This document shows, piece by piece, positions 1 to 8,580 of a DNA stretch of 36,979 bases. The position numbers and the translations under genes are program-made. This DNA comes from Polynucleobacter sp. AP-Latsch-80-C2 (GTDB lineage Bacteria > Pseudomonadota > Gammaproteobacteria > Burkholderiales > Burkholderiaceae). Location: the NCBI RefSeq assembly GCF_018882185.1, contig NZ_JACVOY010000014.1, positions 1 through 36,979 of the forward strand, written 5' to 3'. The notes beneath the pieces were generated by a model. That model saw nothing but the letters and a program-made list of their open reading frames with translations, made no database searches and was not told where the DNA came from. Position 1 is the first letter of the stretch. Each line of letters begins with the position of its first letter.

Positions 1-3000
1 ACACTACTATCAATTGTTGAGCTAAAAGTAATATCGCCACTCGTGCCTGCTGCAGAGCTAGTTAATACAATATCACTACCCAGTGTCACTGCGCCAGTGT
101 AGGTTTGAGCACCGGTGGTGGTGATTGCAGCACTTATTAAGCTTGCTCCCCCAATGATCAGGTTAAGGGGAGAATGCACATCTCCGATAACACTTTTAAA
201 AGTAGTTAGTTGTGAGCTTGAATTTGGTATAACGGCTAAAGATACGATAGCTCCCATCGCCCAACCAGCATTGACAGCTCCATTAAATGTAACGCTACCA
301 GCATTTGGATTTATGGTAACCGTATTGTTGGTGAGTTGAGATAAGCTATTGGCATACAAGTAAACATCATAGTTGTAACTTTGTGACCCCTTTGTATATA
401 CATCAGATCGTAAATTTGCTATGCCAATAGTAGTTAAATTATTTAAAGCCCTGATCCCGCCAACAGTTCCATAGAAGTTTGTAGACCCCCAAAGCCCTGT
501 TGCATCGGAACTAACAGTTAATGAATTTGTTCCAGCAACCCCCGCATCATCAACTGTTGAATTAAAGATGACATTACCAGTAGCGGTGAGTTGAGGAGTA
601 ACACCTGCACCACTTGCATTTCCAACTAGTACCGCACCGTTGTAGGTTTGATTTCCGCCATTCGAAATTGATCCTGCAATTGAGCCAGTTCCGTTTACTA
701 CTAAGTTTGAATTATTTGAAGAGTTTATTAAAGAGCCGCTAGCAGCAATCGTTAAATTATTAACAGTTAAATTATGATTAGATAAATCAAGTGTTCCAGA
801 ATTAGTAATAACTAAATTACTTGAATCAGGCCCAATATTTCCGTTCGTATCTAAAATCAATTTCCCATATGACACCGTAGTAGTACCACTATAGGAGTTT
901 GCAGATGAAAAGACTACGTTGCCAGTATTTGCACTTGAACCAATAGTCAGGGCATAGCCACCACTTCCCTCAGTAATGGCAGTAGTACTAATTGTGAGAG
1001 TAGCAGTTGGTGCCGCACTGAGATATGAAATGCTCGATCCCAATGTAATCCCGCCTGTGATTGCACCGCTACTCCCTGTGCTACTTGTAATTGTGCCGCC
1101 ATTTAAATTTATGGGGATATTAATAGATAAACCAGCTACATCCAATGTTCCGCCAAGAGAAACAGTCAAAGAGCCAAACCCTGAAACAGATCCATTATTT
1201 CCAAGTTTTAAAGTACCGGCACTAACGGTCGTTGCTCCAGTATAGGTATTAGCAGCCAATAGCATTAGCGTACCACCGCTACCATTCATTGTGAAAGCAC
1301 TTGGAGTTGGACTGTAATCACCCAAGACTGCAGAGATAGTGGCAATCCCTGAGGTATTAGTTGCACTGTAAGAGGCGGCAGTAATACTACCCCCGCCTAT
1401 TGAGTCGCTTAAGGTGCCTGCCCCTGTAATCGAGATCGTGCCAGCACCAAGATTCACAGTAAGGCCATTGATATCCAAAGTACCTGCACCAATGATGACG
1501 TCATGATCTGACGGTAAGGCACCGCTTGTGCCTAAAGTCAAGGTTCCCGAAGTAATGATAGTGCCACCAGTATAGGTATTAGCAGTAAAGCTATTACCAA
1601 AAATTAAATTATCAGCACCACTTTGCTTTACAGCACCGCTACCAGTAATAACGCCGCTATAAGTATCGCCACCGCCGCCAACAGGTTCATTAAAGATCAA
1701 GGTACCATTATTGGTAACGCTACTGCTATTGGAGATCCAGCCTGCAGAGGTACCGTTACCCAATTGCAGCGTTCCCGCACTAATGGTTGTAGTACCGCTG
1801 TAGGTGTTGGTATTAGTCAAAGTCCAGGTACCAGCATCTTGCTTAGTTAAGGTTCCTGCATTAGTGCCAATGACAGAGTTCACTGCTCCACCTTGAGCTC
1901 CGCCTAAGGTTAAGCCAAAGCCAGAGCCCGTAATAGTTCCGCTATTACTTAAAGTAATTAAACCAGTACCGCCGATGATGGAGCTGGCGCTACCTAAGGT
2001 AATTAAGCCAGCATAGGTTGCAGCTGTGCTATTGCTATTCAGTAAGGCGCCACCGCTAGAGATACCCGTACCATTTAAGGTTAAGGCATTAGTAGCGGTC
2101 ATGGTGATGCCATTTAGGTCTAATGCAGCTCCACTAGCAACACTTACTGCCCCACTATTGCTACCTAAGGCAGTAGCGTTCCCTACTTTAAGAGTGCCTG
2201 CGCTAATCGTCGTGCCACCACTGTAGGTGTTGGTGCCAGAGAGAGTGAGGGTGCCACTACTGCTGCTGTTAAGAGTTAAAGCTATTTTTTTGGTGCCATC
2301 TTGAATAACGCCACTAAAGCTTCCAGGACTTGCTCCGCCAAAGGTCAGAGTAACGTCACTTAAGCCACTGTTAGTAACATAAGGTGTGCCACCAGTACTA
2401 TTGAGTGCAGCAATGATTTGGCTATAACCGTCTAGATCCAAAGTACCACCACTCATGCTAATGGCAGCAGTAGTTGGGATGGTTGTGCCAGAAACATTGG
2501 CGAGTTTTAATGTTCCCGCACTAATGGTTGTAGTACCGCTGTAGGTGTTGGTATTAGTCAAAGTCCAGGTACCAGCATCTTGCTTAGTTAAGGTTCCTGC
2601 ATTAGTGCCAATGACAGAGTTCACTGCTCCACCTTGAGCTCCGCCTAAGGTTAAGCCAAAGCCAGAGCCCGTAATAGTTCCGCTATTACTTAAAGTAATT
2701 AAACCAGTACCGCCGATGATGGAGCTGGCGCTACCTAAGGTAATTAAGCCAGCATAGGTTGCAGCTGTGCTATTGCTATTCAGTAAGGCGCCACCGCTAG
2801 AGATACCCGTACCATTTAAGGTTAAGGCATTAGTAGCGGTCATGGTGATGCCATTTAGGTCTAATGCAGCTCCACTAGCAACACTTACTGCCCCACTATT
2901 GCTACCTAAGGCAGTAGCGTTCCCTACTTTAAGAGTGCCTGCGCTAATCGTCGTGCCACCACTGTAGGTGTTGGTGCCAGAGAGAGCTTGAACGCTACCA

Positions 3001-6000
3001 GAGCTATTCAGAGTTAAGGCTACAACACCAGTACCGCCGTTGTTATCACGGATAACACCAGAAAAACTCTTAGTAAATGCAGAGCTACCTGCTATGGTCA
3101 ATGTATTGGTGCTAGATCCTGAATTCTGAATATAAACTCCACCACCAGTACCCGAGGTTGCTAATGAATAAATCGAGTCATTAAAGCCATGGAGATCTAA
3201 CACTGTATTGTCAGCCATAATCACGGGAGAATTGCTTCCAATTGCATTGGAAGCACCAAGTTGCAAGGTACCCCCACTGATGGTGGTACCACCGGTGTAG
3301 GTGTTGGCCTTAGATAATATTACGGTGCCGGCATTACCACTACTGCCATAATTTAATCCGTAGCCAGCACCAGAATCTGACAACACCGAATTCATATTAA
3401 GGCTTGCTCCACTGGCAGCGTTCAAATTTGAGGTGGTAGCTAGCAAGGTGATGCTACCAGTGATGGCACTGATAGCGCTCGAGTTGCTATTTGTAATGGT
3501 TCCACCATACAACTGAATTGAGTTTGATGATGAGTAGCTATTAAGATCTAAAGTACCAGCAGATCTAATTACGACATTCCCACTACCCAAGGCGTTAGTT
3601 CCGGTATTTACTAATCGAATAGTTCCACCAGTTATCTCAGTTCCGCCCGTATAAGTATTAGAGTAATGACCCAATATTAAGGTACCAGACCCAGTTTTTA
3701 ATATCGATCTACCATCTATAGTCCCTTGTATTTCTCCCGATCCTAAACCAACATTAAAAGTGCTAACCCCAGACACATTGAGTGGTGCGTATATAGATCC
3801 TGAAATATTTCCAGTAGCATTGAGGGTGAGATTTAATGTGCCATAGTATGAGGTTTGAGATGTTTCAGAAGCATTATTTAATATTCGTGCATTAAGGGTA
3901 ATATTCGATCCAGCCGCTAAAGTCAACGTCTCTGTATTGGATCCGGTAACCTGAATTCCTTGATCAACCGAAATATTTCCAGATGCTGAAAGAGTAACGT
4001 TATAACCAGAATTCAAAGCGTTAATTACGCTAGTATTAGTAATTACTGAGTTAGTGCCTGCAGTGTAAGAGCACGGCGAAGATCCGCAACTAAAAGCAGT
4101 TCCAGATGCAGAGTTGCTTATGGATAGATCATTTGGATCCAATAACCACATTCCTCCTCTACCAGCATTAATGGAAGAGAGTAAGTTAACAATTTGACCA
4201 GAGGTCTCAATGTAACCACCGTTGGTGGTGTTAGCTGGGTTGGTTTGCGCTGCGTTGAGAATGCTATTGATATCTAGATTGGTAAAGATCGAGAACGGTA
4301 GTGTGCCACCTGCGTTATTTGTCGTTGGGGCATCATTACCGACTTTGATGGTGCCGCCCTGGGTAAATCCGGTTGCTTCTACTGTCGATGATTCAAGGCT
4401 TGTGTAATTTGTCGCTGCGATGCCAACCTGTCCACCACGGCCATTGGCACCATTGGTTTGGATGAGAGCACTTTGTAAATTGATGTCGCCAGAGGTGGTG
4501 GTGATTTGGATATTGCCGCCATTACCAGAGCCATTGGCTTGTATTTGGGCGTTATTGATAACTTGATTATTGACTGTTTGCAGGGTAATTGCGCCGCCTG
4601 GGCCGTTATTACCATTCGCCTGAATCAGACTTCCAGCTTGAATACTGCTTGATGTTGCTACTGCTAAAACGGTACCGCCGGTGTTGCCGTTTGCTTGGAC
4701 TTGGCCAGCAATAGAAAGTTGAGTAGCTTGGAGATTGAAGTTACCGCCAGGGCCGTTATTGCCGTTAGCCTGCATTACCGAACCGGTTTGAGTTGTTACT
4801 TGTGGAGCAGCAATACTAATGGTGCCACCTACTCCTGAGATCTGGGCATTGTCAGTTGAGTTGGGTGCAACAGTTGCATTTGCCGTAATCGTAGCTGTTG
4901 GGGAAACAGTCACACTAGAGCTAGCCACTAAGGTAATTGTGCCGCCTGAATTATTAGGCGTTGCTGTTGCTACCGTTGCTTGGGCTGCAACCTGAGCCGG
5001 GGTTTGAGCAGTGAAGGTCAAACTGGCTATCGGGGCAGATGGTACTCCAGTACTTGCAGCGCTAGCCACATTAATAATGGTGGTCGTACCAGACTGAGCT
5101 GCAGATGCCGCTTGAGCAATATTGATATTAAGGACTGCAGCATTCGGGGCAACTAGATTTACGACATTCATTAATGGGCTAATTGGGGTTGCTAATGCGG
5201 AGACTTTAACGGCATTCGCTGCCACATTGTTACTTGCTACAGTGGCAGCAGCAGCAGCACTTGCGGCAGCTGCGGTGGCTTTAGCTGTGGTTTGGGCAGC
5301 TGCTGTAATGGCGTTCGCACTTGGCGCAGCAGGTGCTTGGGCGGCGAGCTCCTCTTCTTTGGTACGCACCACAGTAGTGCTAGAACTACTTGAAGAGCTG
5401 CTGCCTGATCCTGAACTTGAGCCATTTGAGCTAACTGAACCGGATAAAACAATTGCGCCACCAGTCACATTAATAGATCCAGTTGAGCCACCAGAACTAC
5501 TTAATGCACCATTAACGGTCACTGCCTGAGCAGTCGCGGTGATCTGGTTTGCACTAGTAGTACTTCCAGAAGACAGGGATAAAGCAGCTGAGTTCATCAC
5601 CAAATTACTAGTTGAGCCGGTTGTAATTGCGCCGTTGTTAGTAATGGTTCCGGTTGCGTTTAAGGTTAAATTACCAGCACCTGAAATGGTCGCCCCAGCA
5701 GCTACTGTGAGATTTCCGGCCACATCGACGGTCACGTTAGAGGTGCTTAATGCCGTTGAAATCGCTGCTGCTGTAGAGCTATCAACCACTAAATCAGTCG
5801 GATCTAAGAGCCACATTCCGCTCTTTCCCTTAGGGGCAGAAACATCAACAACTGCTGTTGTAGCTATTACCAAAGTACCCGCTGATGACGTTTCTATGTA
5901 ACCACCGTTGCCACCTAGGATGCCACCGAGTGCTTTTAAAGTACCTGCAACCGTGGTTTTGATGCTTGACCAAAGATTGATCTGACCGCCATCACCCTTT

Positions 6001-7205
6001 TGAGTTGATGAGGCATCAATCGTTGCACCAGCTTCTAAAACGACAGTTTTAGCGAGATTTTGTGCTTGAACATTGGTACGAGTACCATCAGCATTTTGGG
6101 TATATTGAACATTTGTGGTGCCAACGTTTACAGTACCGCCGTTTACTGTTCCCTTGGCATTAATCGTAGATCCAGCAGCCAAAGTGATGTCATCGCCCTG
6201 CAAAGTGATCTTGCCGCCGTTGGCGTTTGCTCCTTTGCCATTGGCGCTAATCGTGCCGTTTTGGCTGATTGTGGACGCAACTAGCTCTATGATGCCCCCG
6301 TTATTAACCATCGAAGAGGCGGAAATACGGCCGGTGTTCCTGATCACTGAGCTCATCAAGCTATTTGCTGCACCTGCAGCTATGATGACTAAGCCACCGT
6401 CAACTTTGACCAAACGTTTGTTCTCGATCAGGGCATTGATTGCTGACTCGTCAACTTTCACACTGATGAGACTATCTCCACGGAAGTCCAAAGTAATTTG
6501 CTTACCGGCTGCCAGAGCAACGGTACCTGAGCCAATTTTGGCGATTAAATAGCCGTCATTACGTACTTCTGGGGCCAACAGGGCAATGTAGCCATCCTTA
6601 GCATTGGCGCTAATCGTGCCTTCATTGATAATTTTTCCGGTGCCATCGCCTTTATAAGTCGATTTACCGTCCATAAAGTCCTTATTGGAGATGTTCATAG
6701 TGGTCGCTACGACCCCTGCTGCATCAACCTGGGATCCCTTGCCAAAAGTGACCCCATTGGGGTTCACCAAAACCACCTGTCCGTTAGCCTTAATTGCCCC
6801 ATCAATAACCGATGGAGAAGAGCCTGTAACGCGGTTCAAAGTGACTGCCGAACTATTGGGCTGATTAAAGGTCACAGTAGCATCTTTTCCGACGTTAAAA
6901 CTCTCCCAATTCACCACTGCTCTTTGTGAAGCTTGATTAACTTGAGTTTGTAATCCGGATTGAGTAATGACTGCAGTACCAGCAACAACTTGTCCAGCAG
7001 TTGGTAAAGCACGCGCATTATTTTGCGCATGAGCGATCGAAATTTGTGCAACCCAGATGACCAAAATTGCTAACAGAATTTGCGCAATGAAAAAGAATTT
7101 TTGCGTAGAAATTTGATGGGTATTTTGAGATCTGATCTGCCCGCTGTTTTGAATAAAAACAGGGGCCTTTTTTAAAACGGAAATGGACCACAAATTATGG
7201 TCCAA
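1..7205 (-). CDS. TpsA-type giant filamentous haemagglutinin adhesin (tpsA2), 3' end outside window
   Basis: This is a secreted exoprotein of a two-partner secretion system. The frame is open from a stop near 7438 to the left edge, so about 2,400 residues are visible and the C-terminus is missing. No in-frame ATG precedes the signal peptide. I chose TTG at 7203-7205 because AAGG lies 8 nt upstream; GTG and TTG codons further upstream are alternatives. The predicted signal peptide is long (~60 residues: polar stretch, hydrophobic core ILLAILVIWVAQISIA, then AHA|Q). A TPS domain follows, with an NPNG motif near 6753-6764, then beta-helix repeats, an Ala-rich insert, WLLDP motifs, and from ~3,700 down to 1 many units of the NTYSGTTTISAGTLQLG type. 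These match the autotransporter-associated beta-strand (PATR) repeat. The first ~1,020 residues closely resemble tpsA1; the rest diverges. The product should be an adhesin or matrix protein; its ligand is unknown. Class is secure, start and full length are not. Confidence 0.88.
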   Translation of the reverse strand, partial: MDHNLWSISVLKKAPVFIQNSGQIRSQNTHQISTQKFFFIAQILLAILVIWVAQISIAHAQNNARALPTAGQVVAGTAVITQSGLQTQVNQASQRAVVNWESFNVGKDATVTFNQPNSSAVTLNRVTGSSPSVIDGAIKANGQVVLVNPNGVTFGKGSQVDAAGVVATTMNISNKDFMDGKSTYKGDGTGKIINEGTISANAKDGYIALLAPEVRNDGYLIAKIGSGTVALAAGKQITLDFRGDSLISVKVDESAINALIENKRLVKVDGGLVIIAAGAANSLMSSVIRNTGRISASSMVNNGGIIELVASTISQNGTISANGKGANANGGKITLQGDDITLAAGSTINAKGTVNGGTVNVGTTNVQYTQNADGTRTNVQAQNLAKTVVLEAGATIDASSTQKGDGGQINLWSSIKTTVAGTLKALGGILGGNGGYIETSSAGTLVIATTAVVDVSAPKGKSGMWLLDPTDLVVDSSTAAAISTALSTSNVTVDVAGNLTVAAGATISGAGNLTLNATGTITNNGAITTGSTSNLVMNSAALSLSSGSTTSANQITATAQAVTVNGALSSSGGSTGSINVTGGAIVLSGSVSSNGSSSGSGSSSSSSSSTTVVRTKEEELAAQAPAAPSANAITAAAQTTAKATAAAASAAAAATVASNNVAANAVKVSALATPISPLMNVVNLVAPNAAVLNINIAQAASAAQSGTTTIINVASAASTGVPSAPIASLTFTAQTPAQVAAQATVATATPNNSGGTITLVASSSVTVSPTATITANATVAPNSTDNAQISGVGGTISIAAPQVTTQTGSVMQANGNNGPGGNFNLQATQLSIAGQVQANGNTGGTVLAVATSSSIQAGSLIQANGNNGPGGAITLQTVNNQVINNAQIQANGSGNGGNIQITTTSGDINLQSALIQTNGANGRGGQVGIAATNYTSLESSTVEATGFTQGGTIKVGNDAPTTNNAGGTLPFSIFTNLDINSILNAAQTNPANTTNGGYIETSGQIVNLLSSINAGRGGMWLLDPNDLSISNSASGTAFSCGSSPCSYTAGTNSVITNTSVINALNSGYNVTLSASGNISVDQGIQVTGSNTETLTLAAGSNITLNARILNNASETSQTSYYGTLNLTLNATGNISGSIYAPLNVSGVSTFNVGLGSGEIQGTIDGRSILKTGSGTLILGHYSNTYTGGTEITGGTIRLVNTGTNALGSGNVVIRSAGTLDLNSYSSSNSIQLYGGTITNSNSSAISAITGSITLLATTSNLNAASGASLNMNSVLSDSGAGYGLNYGSSGNAGTVILSKANTYTGGTTISGGTLQLGASNAIGSNSPVIMADNTVLDLHGFNDSIYSLATSGTGGGVYIQNSGSSTNTLTIAGSSAFTKSFSGVIRDNNGGTGVVALTLNSSGSVQALSGTNTYSGGTTISAGTLKVGNATALGSNSGAVSVASGAALDLNGITMTATNALTLNGTGISSGGALLNSNSTAATYAGLITLGSASSIIGGTGLITLSNSGTITGSGFGLTLGGAQGGAVNSVIGTNAGTLTKQDAGTWTLTNTNTYSGTTTISAGTLKLANVSGTTIPTTAAISMSGGTLDLDGYSQIIAALNSTGGTPYVTNSGLSDVTLTFGGASPGSFSGVIQDGTKKIALTLNSSSSGTLTLSGTNTYSGGTTISAGTLKVGNATALGSNSGAVSVASGAALDLNGITMTATNALTLNGTGISSGGALLNSNSTAATYAGLITLGSASSIIGGTGLITLSNSGTITGSGFGLTLGGAQGGAVNSVIGTNAGTLTKQDAGTWTLTNTNTYSGTTTISAGTLQLGNGTSAGWISNSSSVTNNGTLIFNEPVGGGGDTYSGVITGSGAVKQSGADNLIFGNSFTANTYTGGTIITSGTLTLGTSGALPSDHDVIIGAGTLDINGLTVNLGAGTISITGAGTLSDSIGGGSITAASYSATNTSGIATISAVLGDYSPTPSAFTMNGSGGTLMLLAANTYTGATTVSAGTLKLGNNGSVSGFGSLTVSLGGTLDVAGLSINIPINLNGGTITSSTGSSGAITGGITLGSSISYLSAAPTATLTISTTAITEGSGGYALTIGSSANTGNVVFSSANSYSGTTTVSYGKLILDTNGNIGPDSSNLVITNSGTLDLSNHNLTVNNLTIAASGSLINSSNNSNLVVNGTGSIAGSISNGGNQTYNGAVLVGNASGAGVTPQLTATGNVIFNSTVDDAGVAGTNSLTVSSDATGLWGSTNFYGTVGGIRALNNLTTIGIANLRSDVYTKGSQSYNYDVYLYANSLSQLTNNTVTINPNAGSVTFNGAVNAGWAMGAIVSLAVIPNSSSQLTTFKSVIGDVHSPLNLIIGGASLISAAITTTGAQTYTGAVTLGSDIVLTSSAAGTSGDITFSSTIDSS
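1771..2245 (-). repeat. 475-bp perfect direct repeat, copy 1 (inside tpsA2)
   Basis: Bases 1771-2245 read identically to 2512-2986, an offset of 741 bp (247 codons), so the duplication is in frame. Identity stops at both ends (1770 c versus 2511 t; 2246 t versus 2987 c). The repeat encodes about two PATR-type beta-strand units. Lack of even silent differences indicates recent duplication or gene conversion. Confidence 0.95.
2512..2986 (-). repeat. 475-bp perfect direct repeat, copy 2 (inside tpsA2)
   Basis: This is the second copy of the 1771-2245 repeat, compared base by base by eye with no difference found. The 266 bp between copies (2246-2511) is different PATR-repeat sequence, so the original event was a 741-bp tandem duplication that later diverged in part, or a conversion between two units. 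Confidence 0.95.
4120..7028 (-). repeat. Paralogous N-terminal block shared with tpsA1 (copy in tpsA2)
   Basis: The mature N-terminal ~970 residues of tpsA2 align colinearly with tpsA1 bases ~33010-35935 at an offset of about 28.9 kb in the same orientation. Shared landmarks in order are NPNG, DFMDGKSTYKGDGTGK, the first WLLDP, the Ala-rich insert with EEELAAQ, repeated QANGNNGPGG, and the second WLLDP/WLIDP. DNA identity by eye is roughly 75-80 percent. Similarity ends just past the second WLxDP motif. Confidence 0.85.
6280..7205 (-). other. Signal peptide and TPS secretion domain of tpsA2
   Basis: The signal peptide spans 7205-7026, with likely cleavage after AHA. The mature N-terminus reads into the haemagglutination-activity (TPS) domain: VVAGTAVITQSGL, then RAVVNWESFNVG, then VNPNGVTFG. 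In this family the domain docks on the TpsB POTRA domains and nucleates the beta-helix. The C-terminal boundary is approximate. Confidence 0.8.
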
Positions 7206-7480
7206 ATTTTGCGCCTTGAAGGTGATGATTTGAGGATAAGTTTTACCTCGTAATCGCCATACATGCTGAGCTAAAAATTTAGTCTGAATGATGTGCGATG
7301 AAATTGGCCTTAAGCTCAGTCTTACGAAATAAAACACATTCAATAAATTTTGCGCGCAACATTCGGCACCCACACAGATGTGTGAGAACAACTGATTGCA
7401 TGGGGAACAAAATTTATCCACTAAAAACACTAAAATTTAATTTAACAATCGCTATAAAATTAACTACGCATTAATATGCA

Positions 7481-7505
7481 AAAACCCCAATAGATATTTG
7501 GGGTT
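7481..7505 (-). terminator. Hairpin plus T tract in the tpsA2 leader
   Basis: On the minus strand an 8-bp perfect stem (AACCCCAA / TTGGGGTT, 7-nt loop) runs straight into a T run, the form of an intrinsic terminator. It lies about 280 nt upstream of the tpsA2 start and points toward it. It could block read-through into tpsA2 or act as an attenuator in a long leader. No leftward gene clearly ends here. The stem is short, so function is uncertain. Confidence 0.45.
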
Positions 7506-7659
7506 CAAGTCTTATTTAAGCATATTCACCCTAGGGCTAACAAGCGCCTAGCTCAAGTAAATCAAAATGAAAAAATGAGCCCCTATATCTCAAGGATTTA
7601 GCGCAACTTAATAAGCCCAAATATTTAGTGGGATTTTGAAAAAAGAGGATTTTGGAGAA

Positions 7660-8406
7660 TTTTGACCCCTTTTTAAAGGTGTAAAAATGCTGTTTTTTAG
7701 GCTGGAATTTTCCTGGATTTGGGGTCAAAAAATGGGTTATTTTTGCACCCTTACCCTCTAAATTAAGGGTAAATTTTTAAGGATTTATTCGCACCAGTAT
7801 TTGAATAATTTACCTGTATTGAATACTGAAATTTTTACCAATCCGCTGTGCTGCTACTGTGAAATTTTTAGTTCGCCTCATGATCTCTATATAGTCATTT
7901 TTTAGAAAAATCTTAGCTAAGAACTGGCAGTTAAATGCTCTCCTTTTTAGCTACTTGCTAGCCTAAATTTTTGTCAATTTTGAGGTCAAAAAATAATGGC
8001 ATTTCGGGAGGTAAATTTGAATGATTTTTAGGCTCATTTCTGCGCCCTTTTTTGATTCTTTTTGAGTGTCATTTTCATCATTAATATTGTGCTTTTTTGA
8101 CATCAAAATAGATCTTCTTTTTGACGAAAATTAGGTCAAATTTTGTTGCTTAAATTTCCACTCATGCGGTGTGAATTCATTTTTCATTCTTCATAAGTTA
8201 CATGAAGTTTTTTTGAAGTGATGAGTTTGAAAATTACTATTGAAATCAACACTTAGATCGTTTTACTTGATGCATACAATCAATTCATTAGAGATTTGTT
8301 TACGATCATTTCTCTCTACTGATTGGCGAAATTGGATTTGTTTTTTACTCTATTTGCTGATCAAAAGTGCTCTAAATAGAGACCCAAAAAAATGACTTAT
8401 TTTGAC
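7660..8406. promoter_or_regulatory. Cluster of TTTTGAC / GTCAAAA motifs
   Basis: Six exact copies were found by eye: TTTTGAC at 7660-7666, 8095-8101, 8119-8125 and 8400-8406; GTCAAAA at 7724-7730 and 7985-7991. A near match, GTCAAAT, lies at 8135-8141. Given the base composition I would expect well under one by chance. They could be operator sites for a regulator of the divergent tpsA2/tpsB genes. No known regulator is assigned. Confidence 0.35.
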
Positions 8407-8560
8407 TTACGATTTCGATCAAAAAAGAGATCTTTTTGGGGTATTTTTTGAGCTCTAAATTGGATTTCCTGGAGACTTCAAATATGGATCTATTTGGGGT
8501 GCAAATAAGCCTATTTTTTGCCCCATTTAGCCTGCATTGAATATCTCAATCCAATACAAT

Positions 8561-8565
8561 GGAGG
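8561..8565 (+). promoter_or_regulatory. Possible tpsB ribosome binding site (GGAGG)
   Basis: GGAGG is the only strong Shine-Dalgarno match near the start of tpsB. It sits 15 nt before the ATG at 8581, which is long. The next ATG (8599) has only AGAG 3 nt upstream, which is too close. This favours 8581 weakly. Confidence 0.4.
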
Positions 8566-8580
8566 CTATTCATTAAATAT

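Larger units (their letters stand above)
7206..8580. other. AT-rich divergent spacer between tpsA2 and tpsB
   Basis: I see no convincing gene in this 1.4 kb. It is much richer in A+T than the flanking genes and full of T and A tracts. It must hold the promoters of tpsA2 (leftward) and tpsB (rightward). It contains a leftward hairpin with a T tract (7481-7505), a hairpin at 7751-7772 (TTACCCT, 8-nt loop, AGGGTAA), and a cluster of TTTTGAC/GTCAAAA motifs. A weak tpsB promoter candidate is TTGAAG-N16-TACTAT near 8212-8240. The composition would suit binding by an H-NS-like silencer, which is inference. Confidence 0.6.

Noticed and set aside
5122..5901. Long plus-strand open frames (for example 5122-5529 and 5539-5901) rich in A, V, P and T
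   Set aside because: They are antisense shadows of the repeat-coding tpsA2 strand. Skewed codon use there keeps the opposite strand open. Similar frames recur all along tpsA1 at repeat period.
7537..7728. 63-codon minus-strand open frame in the AT-rich spacer, lying just upstream of the 7481-7505 hairpin
   Set aside because: It starts with TTG, has no ribosome binding site, has K/F-rich composition expected of random AT-rich DNA, and matches no family I recognise. The hairpin after it is intriguing but not enough.
8518..8580. TTG at 8518 as the tpsB start
   Set aside because: It would put ~27 extra residues before the MTQNTFF signal peptide and has no Shine-Dalgarno sequence; ATG 8581 or 8599 is more plausible.
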